NCBI GenBank assembly: GCA_964487555.1
Contig: CAZART010000027.1
Span: forward strand, 1 to 48,087
Source of the DNA: CAZART01 sp964487555
GTDB taxonomy: Bacteria; Bacteroidota; Rhodothermia; Rhodothermales; VXPQ01
Length of the DNA: 48,087 nucleotides
Reading direction: 5' to 3'
In this document: positions 1-8,160 of the stretch, one piece after another
Layout of the letters: each line of letters begins with the position of its first letter
Position numbering within the stretch: the first letter of the stretch is position 1
Position numbers and translations under genes: made by a program
The notes under the pieces: model-generated
Databases searched by the model: none
The model's input: the letters and a program-made list of their open reading frames with translations, nothing else
What the model was told of the DNA's origin: nothing

Positions 1-1041
1 CGTGCGTACATGGAGACGCATGATATGATGCCGAAAAACCTCGACATCTCGGCGGACGACATTCGAGAGGGCCTGGTCGCGATCGTGAACCTGTTCATGG
101 TGGATCCACAGTTTCAGGGCCAAACGAAAGAGAAGCTCAATAATCCGGACGCGCGTTCGCTCGTCGTCACGGCCATGCGCCTCGAGCTGGAGCAGTTCCT
201 GAATGCGCATCCTACGACGGGCGAAGCCATTGCTACGCGCGTCATCCAGGCGGCGAAGGCGCGACACGCCAGTCGTGCCGCCGCCCGCACGGCGCGTCGG
301 AAGACGAGCATAAGCCACCGCCTGAATCTTCCCGGTAAGCTGGCCGACTGCTCTTCTACGGATCCGCGGGGGAGCGAGCTGTTCATAGTCGAGGGCGATT
401 CGGCCGGCGGCTCGGCCAAGCAGGGACGCGACCGCCATTTTCAGGCCATCCTACCACTCCGCGGAAAGGTGCTGAATGCCGAGCAGGCCACGCTGAAGAA
501 AGTACAGGACAACAAAGAGCTCTCGAACGTCGTCGACGCGCTTGGCTGCGGCGTCGGTGATCATCTCGATCTGTCGCGGCTTCGCTATCACAAGATCATC
601 CTCCTGATGGATGCCGATTCGGATGGCCACCACATCGCGACGCTGCTTCTGACGTTCTTCTATCGCTACATGCGACGGCTGATCGAAGAGGGCTATGTCT
701 ATGTGGCACAGCCGCCGCTCTACCGTCTCGACGCGGCGAAGGAGACCTACTGGGCTCTCGACGACGCCGACAAGGACCGCATCACGCGGCAGATAAAGAA
801 GGGCCGGAAGAATATCAACATCGACGTCCAGCGCTTCAAAGGACTGGGGGAGATGATGCCGAAGACGCTGAAGGAAACGACGCTGGATCCGGAGAAGCGA
901 CGACTGCTGCAAGTCACCATTCCCGAAGCAGAGCGGCTGGCAACCGAGCAAACCATAAGCGACCTGATGGGCAAGGACTCTTCAGCGCGGTTCGATTTTA
1001 TCATGGGACACGCCGGCGAGGTGGAGGAGCTGGATCTTTAG
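1..1041 (+). CDS. parE: Type IIA DNA topoisomerase subunit B, probably topoisomerase IV ParE (5' end missing)
   Basis: The reading frame is open from base 1, so the gene begins left of the window; only about 346 C-terminal residues are present. They cover the end of the transducer domain (ISADDIREGL, then DPQFQGQTKEKL), the TOPRIM domain (EGDSAGGSAKQGRD at bases 391-432 and the metal-binding DADSDG at 610-627) and the C-terminal QRFKGLGEMMP block near 829-861. The ATPase domain is outside the window. Subunit B hydrolyses ATP and, with subunit A, passes one DNA duplex through another. DADSDG rather than the DADVDG usual in GyrB, together with PPLYRLD and the ending EELDL, favours ParE, but ParE and GyrB are hard to separate from a C-terminal piece. 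The family assignment is firm; the paralogue assignment is inference. A TfoX-like gene follows 26 bases downstream on the same strand. Confidence 0.9.
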   Translation, partial: RAYMETHDMMPKNLDISADDIREGLVAIVNLFMVDPQFQGQTKEKLNNPDARSLVVTAMRLELEQFLNAHPTTGEAIATRVIQAAKARHASRAAARTARRKTSISHRLNLPGKLADCSSTDPRGSELFIVEGDSAGGSAKQGRDRHFQAILPLRGKVLNAEQATLKKVQDNKELSNVVDALGCGVGDHLDLSRLRYHKIILLMDADSDGHHIATLLLTFFYRYMRRLIEEGYVYVAQPPLYRLDAAKETYWALDDADKDRITRQIKKGRKNINIDVQRFKGLGEMMPKTLKETTLDPEKRRLLQVTIPEAERLATEQTISDLMGKDSSARFDFIMGHAGEVEELDL

Positions 1042-1067
1042 TCCAAATTGGTCGAGGAGAAAAATCT

Positions 1068-1397
1068 ATGGCCTACGACGAAAAACTCGCGCAGCGCATC
1101 GGCGCCGTCGTCTCCGAACGCGACGACGTCACGTCGAAAAAGATGTTCGGCGGCATCGCATTTATGCTGAACGGCAACATGTGCTGCGGCATTGTCGGCG
1201 ACGACCTGATGGTACGTGTCGGTCCGGATGCTTTTGAAGATGCGCTGTCTCGACCAGGCGCACGTCCGATGGATTTCACCGGCCGTCCGATGAAAGGGAT
1301 GGTCTACGTAGATGCAGATGCCGTCTCCTCGCGAGAACAGCTGGAGTCGTGGGTCCGGCAGGGTCTTGACTACGCCGGATCGCTGCCGGCGAAGTGA
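1068..1397 (+). CDS. TfoX N-terminal domain family protein
   Basis: A 109-residue protein consisting only of the TfoX N-terminal domain: MAYDEKLAQRI, then KKMFGGIAFMLNGNMCCGI, the DDLMVRVGP block and RPMKGMVYVD. In gamma-proteobacteria full-length TfoX (Sxy) promotes competence and also carries a C-terminal helical domain, which is absent here. Stand-alone N-terminal proteins are common in many phyla and have no settled function, so a competence role should not be assumed. A purine-rich GAGGAG lies about 10 bases before the ATG and supports the start. The stop codon abuts the stop of the convergent EamA transporter (1395-1397 against 1398-1400), so the two transcripts must overlap or share a terminator; I see no obvious hairpin. 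Confidence 0.85.
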   Translation: MAYDEKLAQRIGAVVSERDDVTSKKMFGGIAFMLNGNMCCGIVGDDLMVRVGPDAFEDALSRPGARPMDFTGRPMKGMVYVDADAVSSREQLESWVRQGLDYAGSLPAK

Positions 1398-2309
1398 TCA
1401 TGGTTCAATCACCAGGGCGCGCCGCTTCCGAGTCGTAATAACGATCCCGCTCACGACGAGCACCGCGCCGGTTATGCTCAGCGCGTCGGGGAATTCGGCG
1501 AAGAAGATCATTCCCCACGCTGCCGCGAAGATGATCTGAAGGTAGCTAACCGACGTCGCTCGTCCGGCGGATTCGAGATGCAGGCCGCGCGTCAGAAAGA
1601 TCTGGGCGATTTGTGTGAGGATGCCGATCCCGAGCAGCATGAGCCATTCCAGCGGCGTGGGCCAGAGGAAGACGGGTACCATTATGGGAAGGCACGCGGG
1701 TATCGACACGAGCGGAAAGTAGAACACGACCACGAGCGGGTGCTCCGTCTCGCGCAGCTTCCGTACCGTCGTATACGCCAGGGCGGCGAAAACAGCCCCG
1801 GCAAGAGCGATCGTTACCGCCGTCAGGTCGAGAGACGCTGCTCGTGTGCCGAATACGAAGGACGGTTGCGCGATCAGCATCACGCCGAAAAGGCTGAGCC
1901 CGATGGACGCGCCGACGGCCCTGTGTATTCGCTCCTTCAACATCACGGCCGCGAAAACGGCCGTAAATACAGGATTCGTGAACTGGATGACCGTCACGTC
2001 CGCTAACGGCAGCCTCGGAATCGCATAAAAGAAGCAGAGAAGCCCGCCGAAACCGACGAGTCCCCGCACGACGAGCAGCCCTTTGCGGTCGCCCCAGGGG
2101 CTCACCTTCGCCTGCCTCAGCATCGCATACGAGATGACGAGCGATACGACGCTTCGGCCCATGACGAGCTCGGAGCTAGGCAACCGCTGGCCGGCGATCT
2201 TCACGAGCAGGCTCATCAGGCTGAAGAAGAACGCCGCCAGCGCCATATAGCGAAGGCCGCGTGGTATGTCCAGGATCCGCGCCGACGCGGAGCGGCTGAA
2301 TCGTTGCAT
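1398..2309 (-). CDS. EamA/DMT-family drug/metabolite transporter
   Basis: A 303-residue integral membrane protein with about ten hydrophobic segments arranged as two EamA repeats. The first half contains LAAFFFSLMSLLVKIAG and the family-typical FYAIPRLPLADVTVIQF followed by NPVFTAVFAAVMLKERI. The second half ends with QIIFAAAWGMIFFAEFPD and a last helix ALSITGAVLVVSGIVI before a short basic tail. Members export amino acids, nucleotides or other small metabolites across the inner membrane; the substrate cannot be read from sequence. The length is normal for the family. The ATG at 2309 gives a short basic N-terminus before the first helix. No clear Shine-Dalgarno sequence precedes it, as is usual for this lineage. 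It is transcribed alone, convergent with the TfoX-like gene. Confidence 0.88.
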   Translation of the reverse strand: MQRFSRSASARILDIPRGLRYMALAAFFFSLMSLLVKIAGQRLPSSELVMGRSVVSLVISYAMLRQAKVSPWGDRKGLLVVRGLVGFGGLLCFFYAIPRLPLADVTVIQFTNPVFTAVFAAVMLKERIHRAVGASIGLSLFGVMLIAQPSFVFGTRAASLDLTAVTIALAGAVFAALAYTTVRKLRETEHPLVVVFYFPLVSIPACLPIMVPVFLWPTPLEWLMLLGIGILTQIAQIFLTRGLHLESAGRATSVSYLQIIFAAAWGMIFFAEFPDALSITGAVLVVSGIVITTRKRRALVIEP

Positions 2310-3022
2310 CCTCGAGCCGTGTAGAACCTGTTCGCTTCGGCCTTACCGTACTGAGGCGTGCGTTTTTTGGTTGCACGAATGATTCGCGAACAATCGGCTG
2401 GAGACAGAGCGCCCCGTCGCGGCCTCGAGCACGGAGCGTCGTGCGTCCGGGCCCGACGTCAAGTACCGACTGGCGTAGCGGTCGCCTGGCCGGAGCCGAG
2501 GATCATCCGGCGAACGAACGAACCCGCTTCAACAACCGGGACGGAATACCGCGCGGTGTCGCTGTGGAAGACAATGTTCTGCCTGTCCACAGACCACCCC
2601 TGGATGGCGCCGGAGTGTTCAGCAATTCTGAGTAGCTCAATGAGCGTGTTGTTTGAATACAGGGTCGTATCGAGCATTTTGTATTCCATTGGACGAAAGG
2701 TTAGGACGACTCCTGCAGTATCGTCTGCCAGGTTGCGCCACTACATCGGCGGGAGATCGTATTTCGCGTCCGGAGATACTGCTGATCTGACCTAAGCAGG
2801 ATTGCCTACGACTAGAGCGTGCCTCACACGGATACGCCGTTCATGGCTGAGTGAGCTTTCAGCCTTCGGAATTGCAGCTCTCACGGAGAGTAAGCCCCGG
2901 CCCCCGGTCCGATTCCGAAGACGGGTGCCATCTTTGCGACACGTACCGCTCGTGGCGCGGCGTTTGGGATCTGGATTTTCCTATCTTGTAGAACCGTCAT
3001 ACGGCCAGGCACGGCGAGCATC
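2310..3022. other. Gene-poor gap of 713 bases
   Basis: No reading frame here resembles a known family. The longest candidate on the minus strand (2459-2689, 76 residues, beginning MEYKMLDTTLYSNN) has a plausible mixed composition but no recognisable domain and no neighbour to support it. Plus-strand frames at 2358-2795 and 2802-3026 are rich in Arg and Pro, as expected of random GC-rich frames. The right end carries a promoter-like pair serving the kinase gene. The rest may be decayed sequence or regulatory leader. Confidence 0.5.
2963..2988 (+). promoter_or_regulatory. Candidate promoter of the Ser/Thr kinase gene
   Basis: TTTG at 2963-2966 is followed after 15 bases by TATCTTG at 2982-2988, 34 bases before the kinase ATG at 3023. 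This resembles the Bacteroidota primary-sigma pattern (TTTG, then TAnnTTTG), though with a shorter spacer than usual. The same arrangement with the same 15-base spacing precedes the gene at 6883. Inference only. Confidence 0.4.
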
Positions 3023-5572
3023 ATGATTGGCCAGCACATCTCGCATTATCGCATCCTGGAGAAGCTCGGCGGCGGAGGCATGGGCGTCGTCTACAAGGGC
3101 GTTGATACCCGTCTCGACCGCTTTGTGGCTCTAAAGTTTTTACCGCCCACCCTGGAGCAGTCGGAGGAAGAGAAGAGACGATTCATTCGCGAAGCCAAGG
3201 CAGCCTCTGCGCTCGAGCATAAAAACATCTGCACGATCTACGAGATCGATGAGACGGACGAGGGGCAGCTCTTCATCGCGATGGCCTTCTACGACGGGGA
3301 ATCCCTGAAGAGCATGGTCGAGCGCGGGCCGGTGGGCGTAAAGGACGTTCTCGACATCGGGATCCAGATCGCGGAGGGTCTGGACGCTGCCCACACCTCC
3401 GGCATCGTCCACCGCGACGTAAAGTCGGCGAACGTTATGATCACGAGCCGAGGGGAGGTGAAAATTGTCGACTTCGGGCTCGCTAAGCTAGCCGGCCGGA
3501 CACTGCTCACGAAGGAGGGGACTACTCTTGGTACGGTGCCCTATATGTCTCCCGAACAAGCGCAGGGTGGATCCGTGGACCACCGTACCGACATCTGGGC
3601 GCTTGGAGTCCTCCTGTACGAGTTACTGACCGGACGTCGTCCTTTTGGCGGTGATTACGAGCAGGCGATCATCTATGGTATCGTGAATGAAGACCCGATC
3701 CCGATTACGGGTCTGCGAACCGGTGTGCCGATGGAGCTCGAACGCATCGTGCACAAGTCGCTGGCTAAGGACCGGGAAGAGCGCTATCAGCGCGCCGACG
3801 AGCTGCTGGTAGATTTGCGCCGCGTACGCCGAGAATTCGAATCGACGGGGTCGAAATCGCCGCAGTCTCCTGGAAAGCGAATTCATCCGGTGCACCGTCG
3901 CGCGACCATAGCGGTTGGCGTTCTGCTGGTGACGGTCACCCTCGGCCTTGCGGCGTACTTCTTCCTCGCCGGAGAAGCGGCACGACCGGAACGGCTGCCT
4001 ATCGCCGTGATCGATTTCACGAATGAAACGGACGAACGAGAACTGGATGGGCTTTCGGGTATGCTCATCACAGCGCTCGAACAGTCTCACCGGCTCTCCG
4101 TTCTCACTCGCGCGCGCATGTTCGATATTCTCGGGCAGTTGCAGAAGCAGGACGTCGAACGCATCGACGAGTCGCTGGGACGCGAGATTTGCAGATTTGC
4201 CGGCATCGAATTGATGGCGACGGCATCCGTGCGCAAGTTCGGCCGTCTCTATACGGTGGACCTGAAGGTGCTCGACCGTAAAAACAATCATTATCTCGTG
4301 ACGGCGAGCAGCCAGGGAGAAGGCAAGGAGCGTATTCCCGATCTGATCGACGAGTTGGCGAAAAAGACACGGGAAGGGCTGAAAGAACGGCAGTCGGAGA
4401 TCCGCGCCTCAAGCCGAAAACTCGCCGACGTAACGACTCTCAATCTGGAGGCCTACCAGCACTACTTTAAGGGCGAAGAGCTGCTCAATAAGATCAACTA
4501 TGCGGACGCGATAGCTGAATACCAGACCGCCGTCGAGCTGGACTCCACCTTCGGATTGGCTCATTACCGCATCGGGTATGCGTACCACCTTTTGGGAAGA
4601 AATGATGAGGCCGGCGAGGCTCTGGATAGAGCGCTGGGTATGCTCGACCGCATTCCTGAAAAGGAGCAGTACCTCGCGCGGGCGTACGCGGCCCATCTCG
4701 GCCATTCGGAAGAAGAAATGGAAGCGGGGCTCGCCATCCTTCGGAACATGGAGCAGCGCTATCCCAATGACAAAGAAATGATCTTTTTCATCGGGGACTG
4801 GTCCTACCATCGCCGGCACTACGACACCTCGCTTACCTACCTCGAGCGCGCACTCGCGATGGACCCCACCTTCGGGCGTGCCCTCATTCACCTCGCCCTG
4901 CTGTTTCGCGACACGGGAAACTATGAGCGGATGCTCGACGTCGCGAGGCGGAATATGGCGCTCGGAGAGAACGCCACCGCCTCTTATTTGCTCGGAGCGG
5001 CCCATGCGCGCCTGAAGCACCATGAATCGGCGGTCGATTATTTCAACCAGGCGCTCACATTCGAGAAATGGCCGGTCACATACCACGAACTCGCCCACAT
5101 ATACTGCCGGCAAAATGATTACGCGAAGGCAGAAGAGGTCGCCAGAGAGGCTTTGGACCTTGATCGAAGCGACGTGTGGTCGTCGTATGCACTCGGGGAA
5201 GTTTTGCTCAAACAGAGGCGTATCGCCGAAGCCGAAATTCTGGCGAGGCGTCTTGTCCAAGTCAGCCCCGGCTTTCACAGCCAAAATCTGCTTGCACACG
5301 TCCTGGTAACCGGTGACGGCGATTTTAAGAAGGGAAGAGACCTGGCCCTGGAGGCCCTCGAAACCAAGCCGGCGCGGTACAGGGACTATGCACGAACACG
5401 CCTCTTTTTTCCCTTGCCCGAGCACACGCTGGGCCGAGCCTATGTGCGGAGCGGCGAGTTCGCCGCGGCTGTAAACTATTTTAAGCAAGCAGCCGAACTG
5501 GCACCTCTCCGCGTGAGCATTCAGCAGGATCTGAAAGAGGTCTTGCAGATGAGCAAGACGTCGAAGTCGTAA
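3023..5572 (+). CDS. Transmembrane Ser/Thr protein kinase with TPR repeats
   Basis: An 849-residue receptor-like Hanks-type kinase. The cytoplasmic catalytic domain covers about residues 9-270: Gly-rich loop GGGGMGVVYKG (16-26), Lys38 in VALKF, HRD at 130-132, DFG at 150-152, then GTVPYMSPEQ and DIWALGVLLYELLTGRRPF. All catalytic residues are present, so it should be active. One membrane helix follows near 296-317. The outer part begins with a roughly 130-residue alpha/beta domain (LPIAVIDFTNETDER onward) of the kind related to FlgO/TolB-N-like modules, then about ten TPR-like helical pairs to the C-terminus, for example LAHYRIGYAYHLLGRNDEA. The TPR part probably binds a protein or envelope ligand. 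The gene stands alone, so targets are unknown. A promoter-like pair lies at 2963-2988. Confidence 0.93.
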   Translation: MIGQHISHYRILEKLGGGGMGVVYKGVDTRLDRFVALKFLPPTLEQSEEEKRRFIREAKAASALEHKNICTIYEIDETDEGQLFIAMAFYDGESLKSMVERGPVGVKDVLDIGIQIAEGLDAAHTSGIVHRDVKSANVMITSRGEVKIVDFGLAKLAGRTLLTKEGTTLGTVPYMSPEQAQGGSVDHRTDIWALGVLLYELLTGRRPFGGDYEQAIIYGIVNEDPIPITGLRTGVPMELERIVHKSLAKDREERYQRADELLVDLRRVRREFESTGSKSPQSPGKRIHPVHRRATIAVGVLLVTVTLGLAAYFFLAGEAARPERLPIAVIDFTNETDERELDGLSGMLITALEQSHRLSVLTRARMFDILGQLQKQDVERIDESLGREICRFAGIELMATASVRKFGRLYTVDLKVLDRKNNHYLVTASSQGEGKERIPDLIDELAKKTREGLKERQSEIRASSRKLADVTTLNLEAYQHYFKGEELLNKINYADAIAEYQTAVELDSTFGLAHYRIGYAYHLLGRNDEAGEALDRALGMLDRIPEKEQYLARAYAAHLGHSEEEMEAGLAILRNMEQRYPNDKEMIFFIGDWSYHRRHYDTSLTYLERALAMDPTFGRALIHLALLFRDTGNYERMLDVARRNMALGENATASYLLGAAHARLKHHESAVDYFNQALTFEKWPVTYHELAHIYCRQNDYAKAEEVAREALDLDRSDVWSSYALGEVLLKQRRIAEAEILARRLVQVSPGFHSQNLLAHVLVTGDGDFKKGRDLALEALETKPARYRDYARTRLFFPLPEHTLGRAYVRSGEFAAAVNYFKQAAELAPLRVSIQQDLKEVLQMSKTSKS

Positions 5573-5689
5573 GACCCCTCCGAGGGCAACCGGAAGGCTC
5601 CCCGTCCGATCAGGGTGACTGAAAAAGCCCCACGATGTGGCCGTCCGCGTCTCGCATACTCGCCGTCGGCCTTCCACCACCTCCTAATG

Positions 5690-5762
<73 letters not shown>

Positions 5763-5998
5763 TTGTTGGTGACATGCCGTCGTGAGGTGGCTTTTCTTGT
5801 CGACTACGGCGAGTATGCACGCATTTCAGAGCGTGGAGCACCGGTTGCGCGCGAGCAACAATCTACGAAGGCACAATTCGGCCGTTCCATGAAACGTTCA
5901 TGCAGCGGGAGTGGGGTTGCAGGCCAGGAGGCCTGCTCCGTCGCCGCGGTGCCCATCTGCTGCAAGACGGCCGAGTTTGGTGCCGCTTGAAGAGGTTC

Positions 5999-6065
5999 GT
6001 GCCGCCTCACGAGCATGTAGATGGTGCCGCTTCACGAGCATGTAGATGGTGCCGCTTCAAGAGCC
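5999..6065. repeat. Imperfect 25-base tandem repeat, about 2.7 copies
   Basis: Two 25-base units (5999-6023 and 6024-6048) differ at one position, and a third begins at 6049 and runs 17 bases to 6065, directly against the stop codon of fxsA (6066-6068). Each begins GTGCCGC and contains GAGCATGTAGATG. A further degenerate start (GTGCCGCTTGAAGAG) lies just left, from 5980. The rest of the 303-base spacer between the tRNA and fxsA (5763-5998) shows no convincing gene. Confidence 0.9.
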
Positions 6066-6575
6066 TTACGTGCGATGACGCGGCCGATCGTTGGGTTGAC
6101 CCCGCCAGTCCGGATCATCGGCTTGTGGAGCGGAGGGAGGAACGCCCGGTGAATCGCCGGTCGGCTCGTGGTAGGATGGAAACCCTCCAAACGAAAAGCG
6201 CATGCTGCCACGCTCGGCGGCCTTCTGAATCTTGCCGTTCAGATACCCTCGAACGATCCGCCGCGTCGGCGGAATCAATCCGATAAAACCTACGACGTCC
6301 GTGAGTACACCCGGTGTAATCAGTAGGGCACCGGCCACGAGAATGATCACGCCGTCGAGCAGCTCGCGCCCGGGAAGATCCCCTTTCTGGAGGCGCTCAT
6401 TGAACCGTCGCCAGACGGAAAGCCCTTCTTTCTTCGCCAGAAAGGTACCGGCTACTCCGGTCACGACGATGATGGCGATGGTCGGCCAGAAACCGATCCA
6501 ATCACCGAGCTGGATCAGCAAGGCGAGCTCCACCACGGGCGTGATTAGAAAAAGCGCGAGTAGGCGTCCGAACAT
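6066..6575 (-). CDS. fxsA: FxsA family membrane protein
   Basis: A 169-residue protein matching the FxsA (YjeG) family. It starts MFGRLLALFLITPVVELALL, continues with a second helix IAIIVVTGVAGTFLAKKEGL, and carries the characteristic GRELLDGVIILVAGALLITP followed by PGVLTDVVGFIGLIPPTRR. The four hydrophobic segments occupy residues 1-100; the last 60 residues are a polar, Pro/Asp-rich cytoplasmic tail, as in many homologues. E. coli FxsA relieves phage T7 exclusion by the F factor when overexpressed; the normal role in other bacteria is unknown. The ATG chosen is the only one before the first helix. It is a single-gene unit on the minus strand with a short tandem repeat touching its 3' end. 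Confidence 0.9.
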   Translation of the reverse strand: MFGRLLALFLITPVVELALLIQLGDWIGFWPTIAIIVVTGVAGTFLAKKEGLSVWRRFNERLQKGDLPGRELLDGVIILVAGALLITPGVLTDVVGFIGLIPPTRRIVRGYLNGKIQKAAERGSMRFSFGGFPSYHEPTGDSPGVPPSAPQADDPDWRGQPNDRPRHRT

Positions 6576-6882
6576 AATAGGGGATGGTCGCTTCGTGCGA
6601 TATACGTGTACTCGCGGCCAATGACGGGGTTGCTCGCGGCCGTGTAGACCGCCGACGGCGCCGTGTCCGCGGCCTGGGGACCCGTCGTAAGGTGCCGACC
6701 CTCGAACGAATCTGCTCCAAATACGACGTGCCGTCTCCTCGAGCAGCTCTCGGGAGAAGGGGTTTCTACAATGTAACCCCTCTCGGACCTCGAACCTCGC
6801 TTTGAGGAATGTCGTTTTCTATCTTTTTGCGCAATGTGTCCGAACGGATGCCCTTAAGCGAGACCAACACGCACCATTTGAC
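6576..6882. other. Divergent intergenic region with a candidate promoter
   Basis: This 307-base spacer separates fxsA (minus) from the RodZ-like gene (plus). On the plus strand TTTG (6801-6804), 15 bases, then TATCTTTTTG (6820-6829) forms a promoter-like pair 54 bases before the start at 6883. The minus strand offers TTGGCC with TATATCGC nearer fxsA as a weaker candidate. I see no gene; the frame that stays open upstream of 6883 would need a TTG start inside the promoter element. Confidence 0.45.
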
Positions 6883-8121
6883 ATGGCCCAAGAGTCGAAG
6901 GCCGAATCCGGGAAGAGGTTCGCGCGCGACATGCGGCGCGTCCGCGAGGCGCGCCATCTAACCGTCGACGACCTCCACGATGAGACCAAGATCCCCCTTG
7001 GTCTGCTGGAAGCGTTCGAACAGACGGCGCTCTTCGACCATCCGCAGTTCAATCGCGTTTATCTACGCTCATTCGTTCGGACGTATGCGAACGTGCTCGG
7101 CATCGAGCCGGACTTGGCGCTCGAGGCATTGGAGGAAGCGTTGTCCGATCGCTACACCGGCTTGCTCGCGGCTGAATATTTGGACGAGGAACTTGACGTT
7201 AGGGACGAGCCGAAAGCTGGGACCGAGCCGGCGGAAGCGGACAAGTCAAGAAGACTGGGACGGCCTACCGAGGCGGACAAGTCGCAGGCCCCGGAAGAGG
7301 GCTCGGCAGAGGGTGATTCGGCGGCCCCTATACGCCCGAAAAAGAGAAGAACGGCGGACAAGGAGGTACCCGCGGATGAGCCGACGCGGACGGACAAAGG
7401 CGCGTCCGATCGCGGTGCGGGTGCAGCCGGCATTGGTGCCGCCCGGGGCGAAACACGCCGCGGAGTGCCGTCGGCCGAGGATGAGGTACGGGACGTGTCC
7501 CATCTCACGCCGACCACCGGTGAAGCATCGTCGGAAGCCGAGCGCTCGCCGGGGCAAGAAATCGACGAGACGGAATGGACGGCGCAGTCACCGCCGCGAG
7601 CGAAAAGGACGACAGGGCGAGACCGCTATCGCGATCGCTCGGGCGGGATCGACTGGCGCTGGATCGTGGGTGTGGTAGCCGCAGGAGTGGTGGCCGTCAT
7701 CGTCTGGATTGTGATTAGCGTTACCGGAGGCGATCCGGGGGCTCAACAGGCAATGCCGAGCGCATTCGATACCACCGCGACCGTCGATACGACCATGACG
7801 GAAGATACGACCGTCGCTTCCAGGGCCGTGATGCCTACGTTGGGCGACACGATGAATGTACAGATTATCGCAGCGCACGATAAAGTCGATCCGATTCGCG
7901 TGACCGTCGATGACGATCTGCGTCGCCCATACTGGCTCGATCAAGGGGATTCAATGATCTTTCGACCGACCAATCGCATCGTCATCGAGGATCTGCTCGA
8001 CAACATCGAGCTGAGTATCGAAGGCGCCGAGTATCCTACGAATCGACGCGACGAACTCGGGCGTATCGTGATCACGCGCGATTCGCTCCGCGCATACTTC
8101 AGGTCCGACGAAGGCGAATGA
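6883..8121 (+). CDS. RodZ-like helix-turn-helix membrane protein (DUF4115-type C-terminus)
   Basis: A 412-residue single-pass protein. The cytoplasmic N-terminus carries a RodZ-type HTH of the Cro/CI fold (about residues 10-80: FARDMRRVREARHLTVDDL, then IPLGLLEAFE and YLRSFVRTYANVLGI). An Asp/Glu/Lys-rich disordered linker of about 150 residues follows, then a basic patch, one membrane helix near 257-283 (WIVGVVAAGVVAVIVWIVI) and an outer C-terminal domain of about 130 residues with beta-strand pattern, like the DUF4115 domain after RodZ HTHs. In E. coli RodZ links MreB to the elongation machinery; such a role here is inference. I start at ATG 6883 because MAQESK leads directly into the HTH and the promoter-like element lies just upstream. 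ligA follows after 39 bases. Confidence 0.82.
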   Translation: MAQESKAESGKRFARDMRRVREARHLTVDDLHDETKIPLGLLEAFEQTALFDHPQFNRVYLRSFVRTYANVLGIEPDLALEALEEALSDRYTGLLAAEYLDEELDVRDEPKAGTEPAEADKSRRLGRPTEADKSQAPEEGSAEGDSAAPIRPKKRRTADKEVPADEPTRTDKGASDRGAGAAGIGAARGETRRGVPSAEDEVRDVSHLTPTTGEASSEAERSPGQEIDETEWTAQSPPRAKRTTGRDRYRDRSGGIDWRWIVGVVAAGVVAVIVWIVISVTGGDPGAQQAMPSAFDTTATVDTTMTEDTTVASRAVMPTLGDTMNVQIIAAHDKVDPIRVTVDDDLRRPYWLDQGDSMIFRPTNRIVIEDLLDNIELSIEGAEYPTNRRDELGRIVITRDSLRAYFRSDEGE

Positions 8122-8160
8122 GCGGCCTCGACATCGGTCACTCCCAGCTACTCTCCTTGT

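Noticed and set aside
2459..2689. Small minus-strand frame as a gene
   Set aside because: No family resemblance, no ribosome site and no neighbour support; described only as part of the gap.
4409..5680. A 423-codon minus-strand frame opposite the kinase TPR region
   Set aside because: No recognisable domain; the plus-strand kinase is intact through this region.
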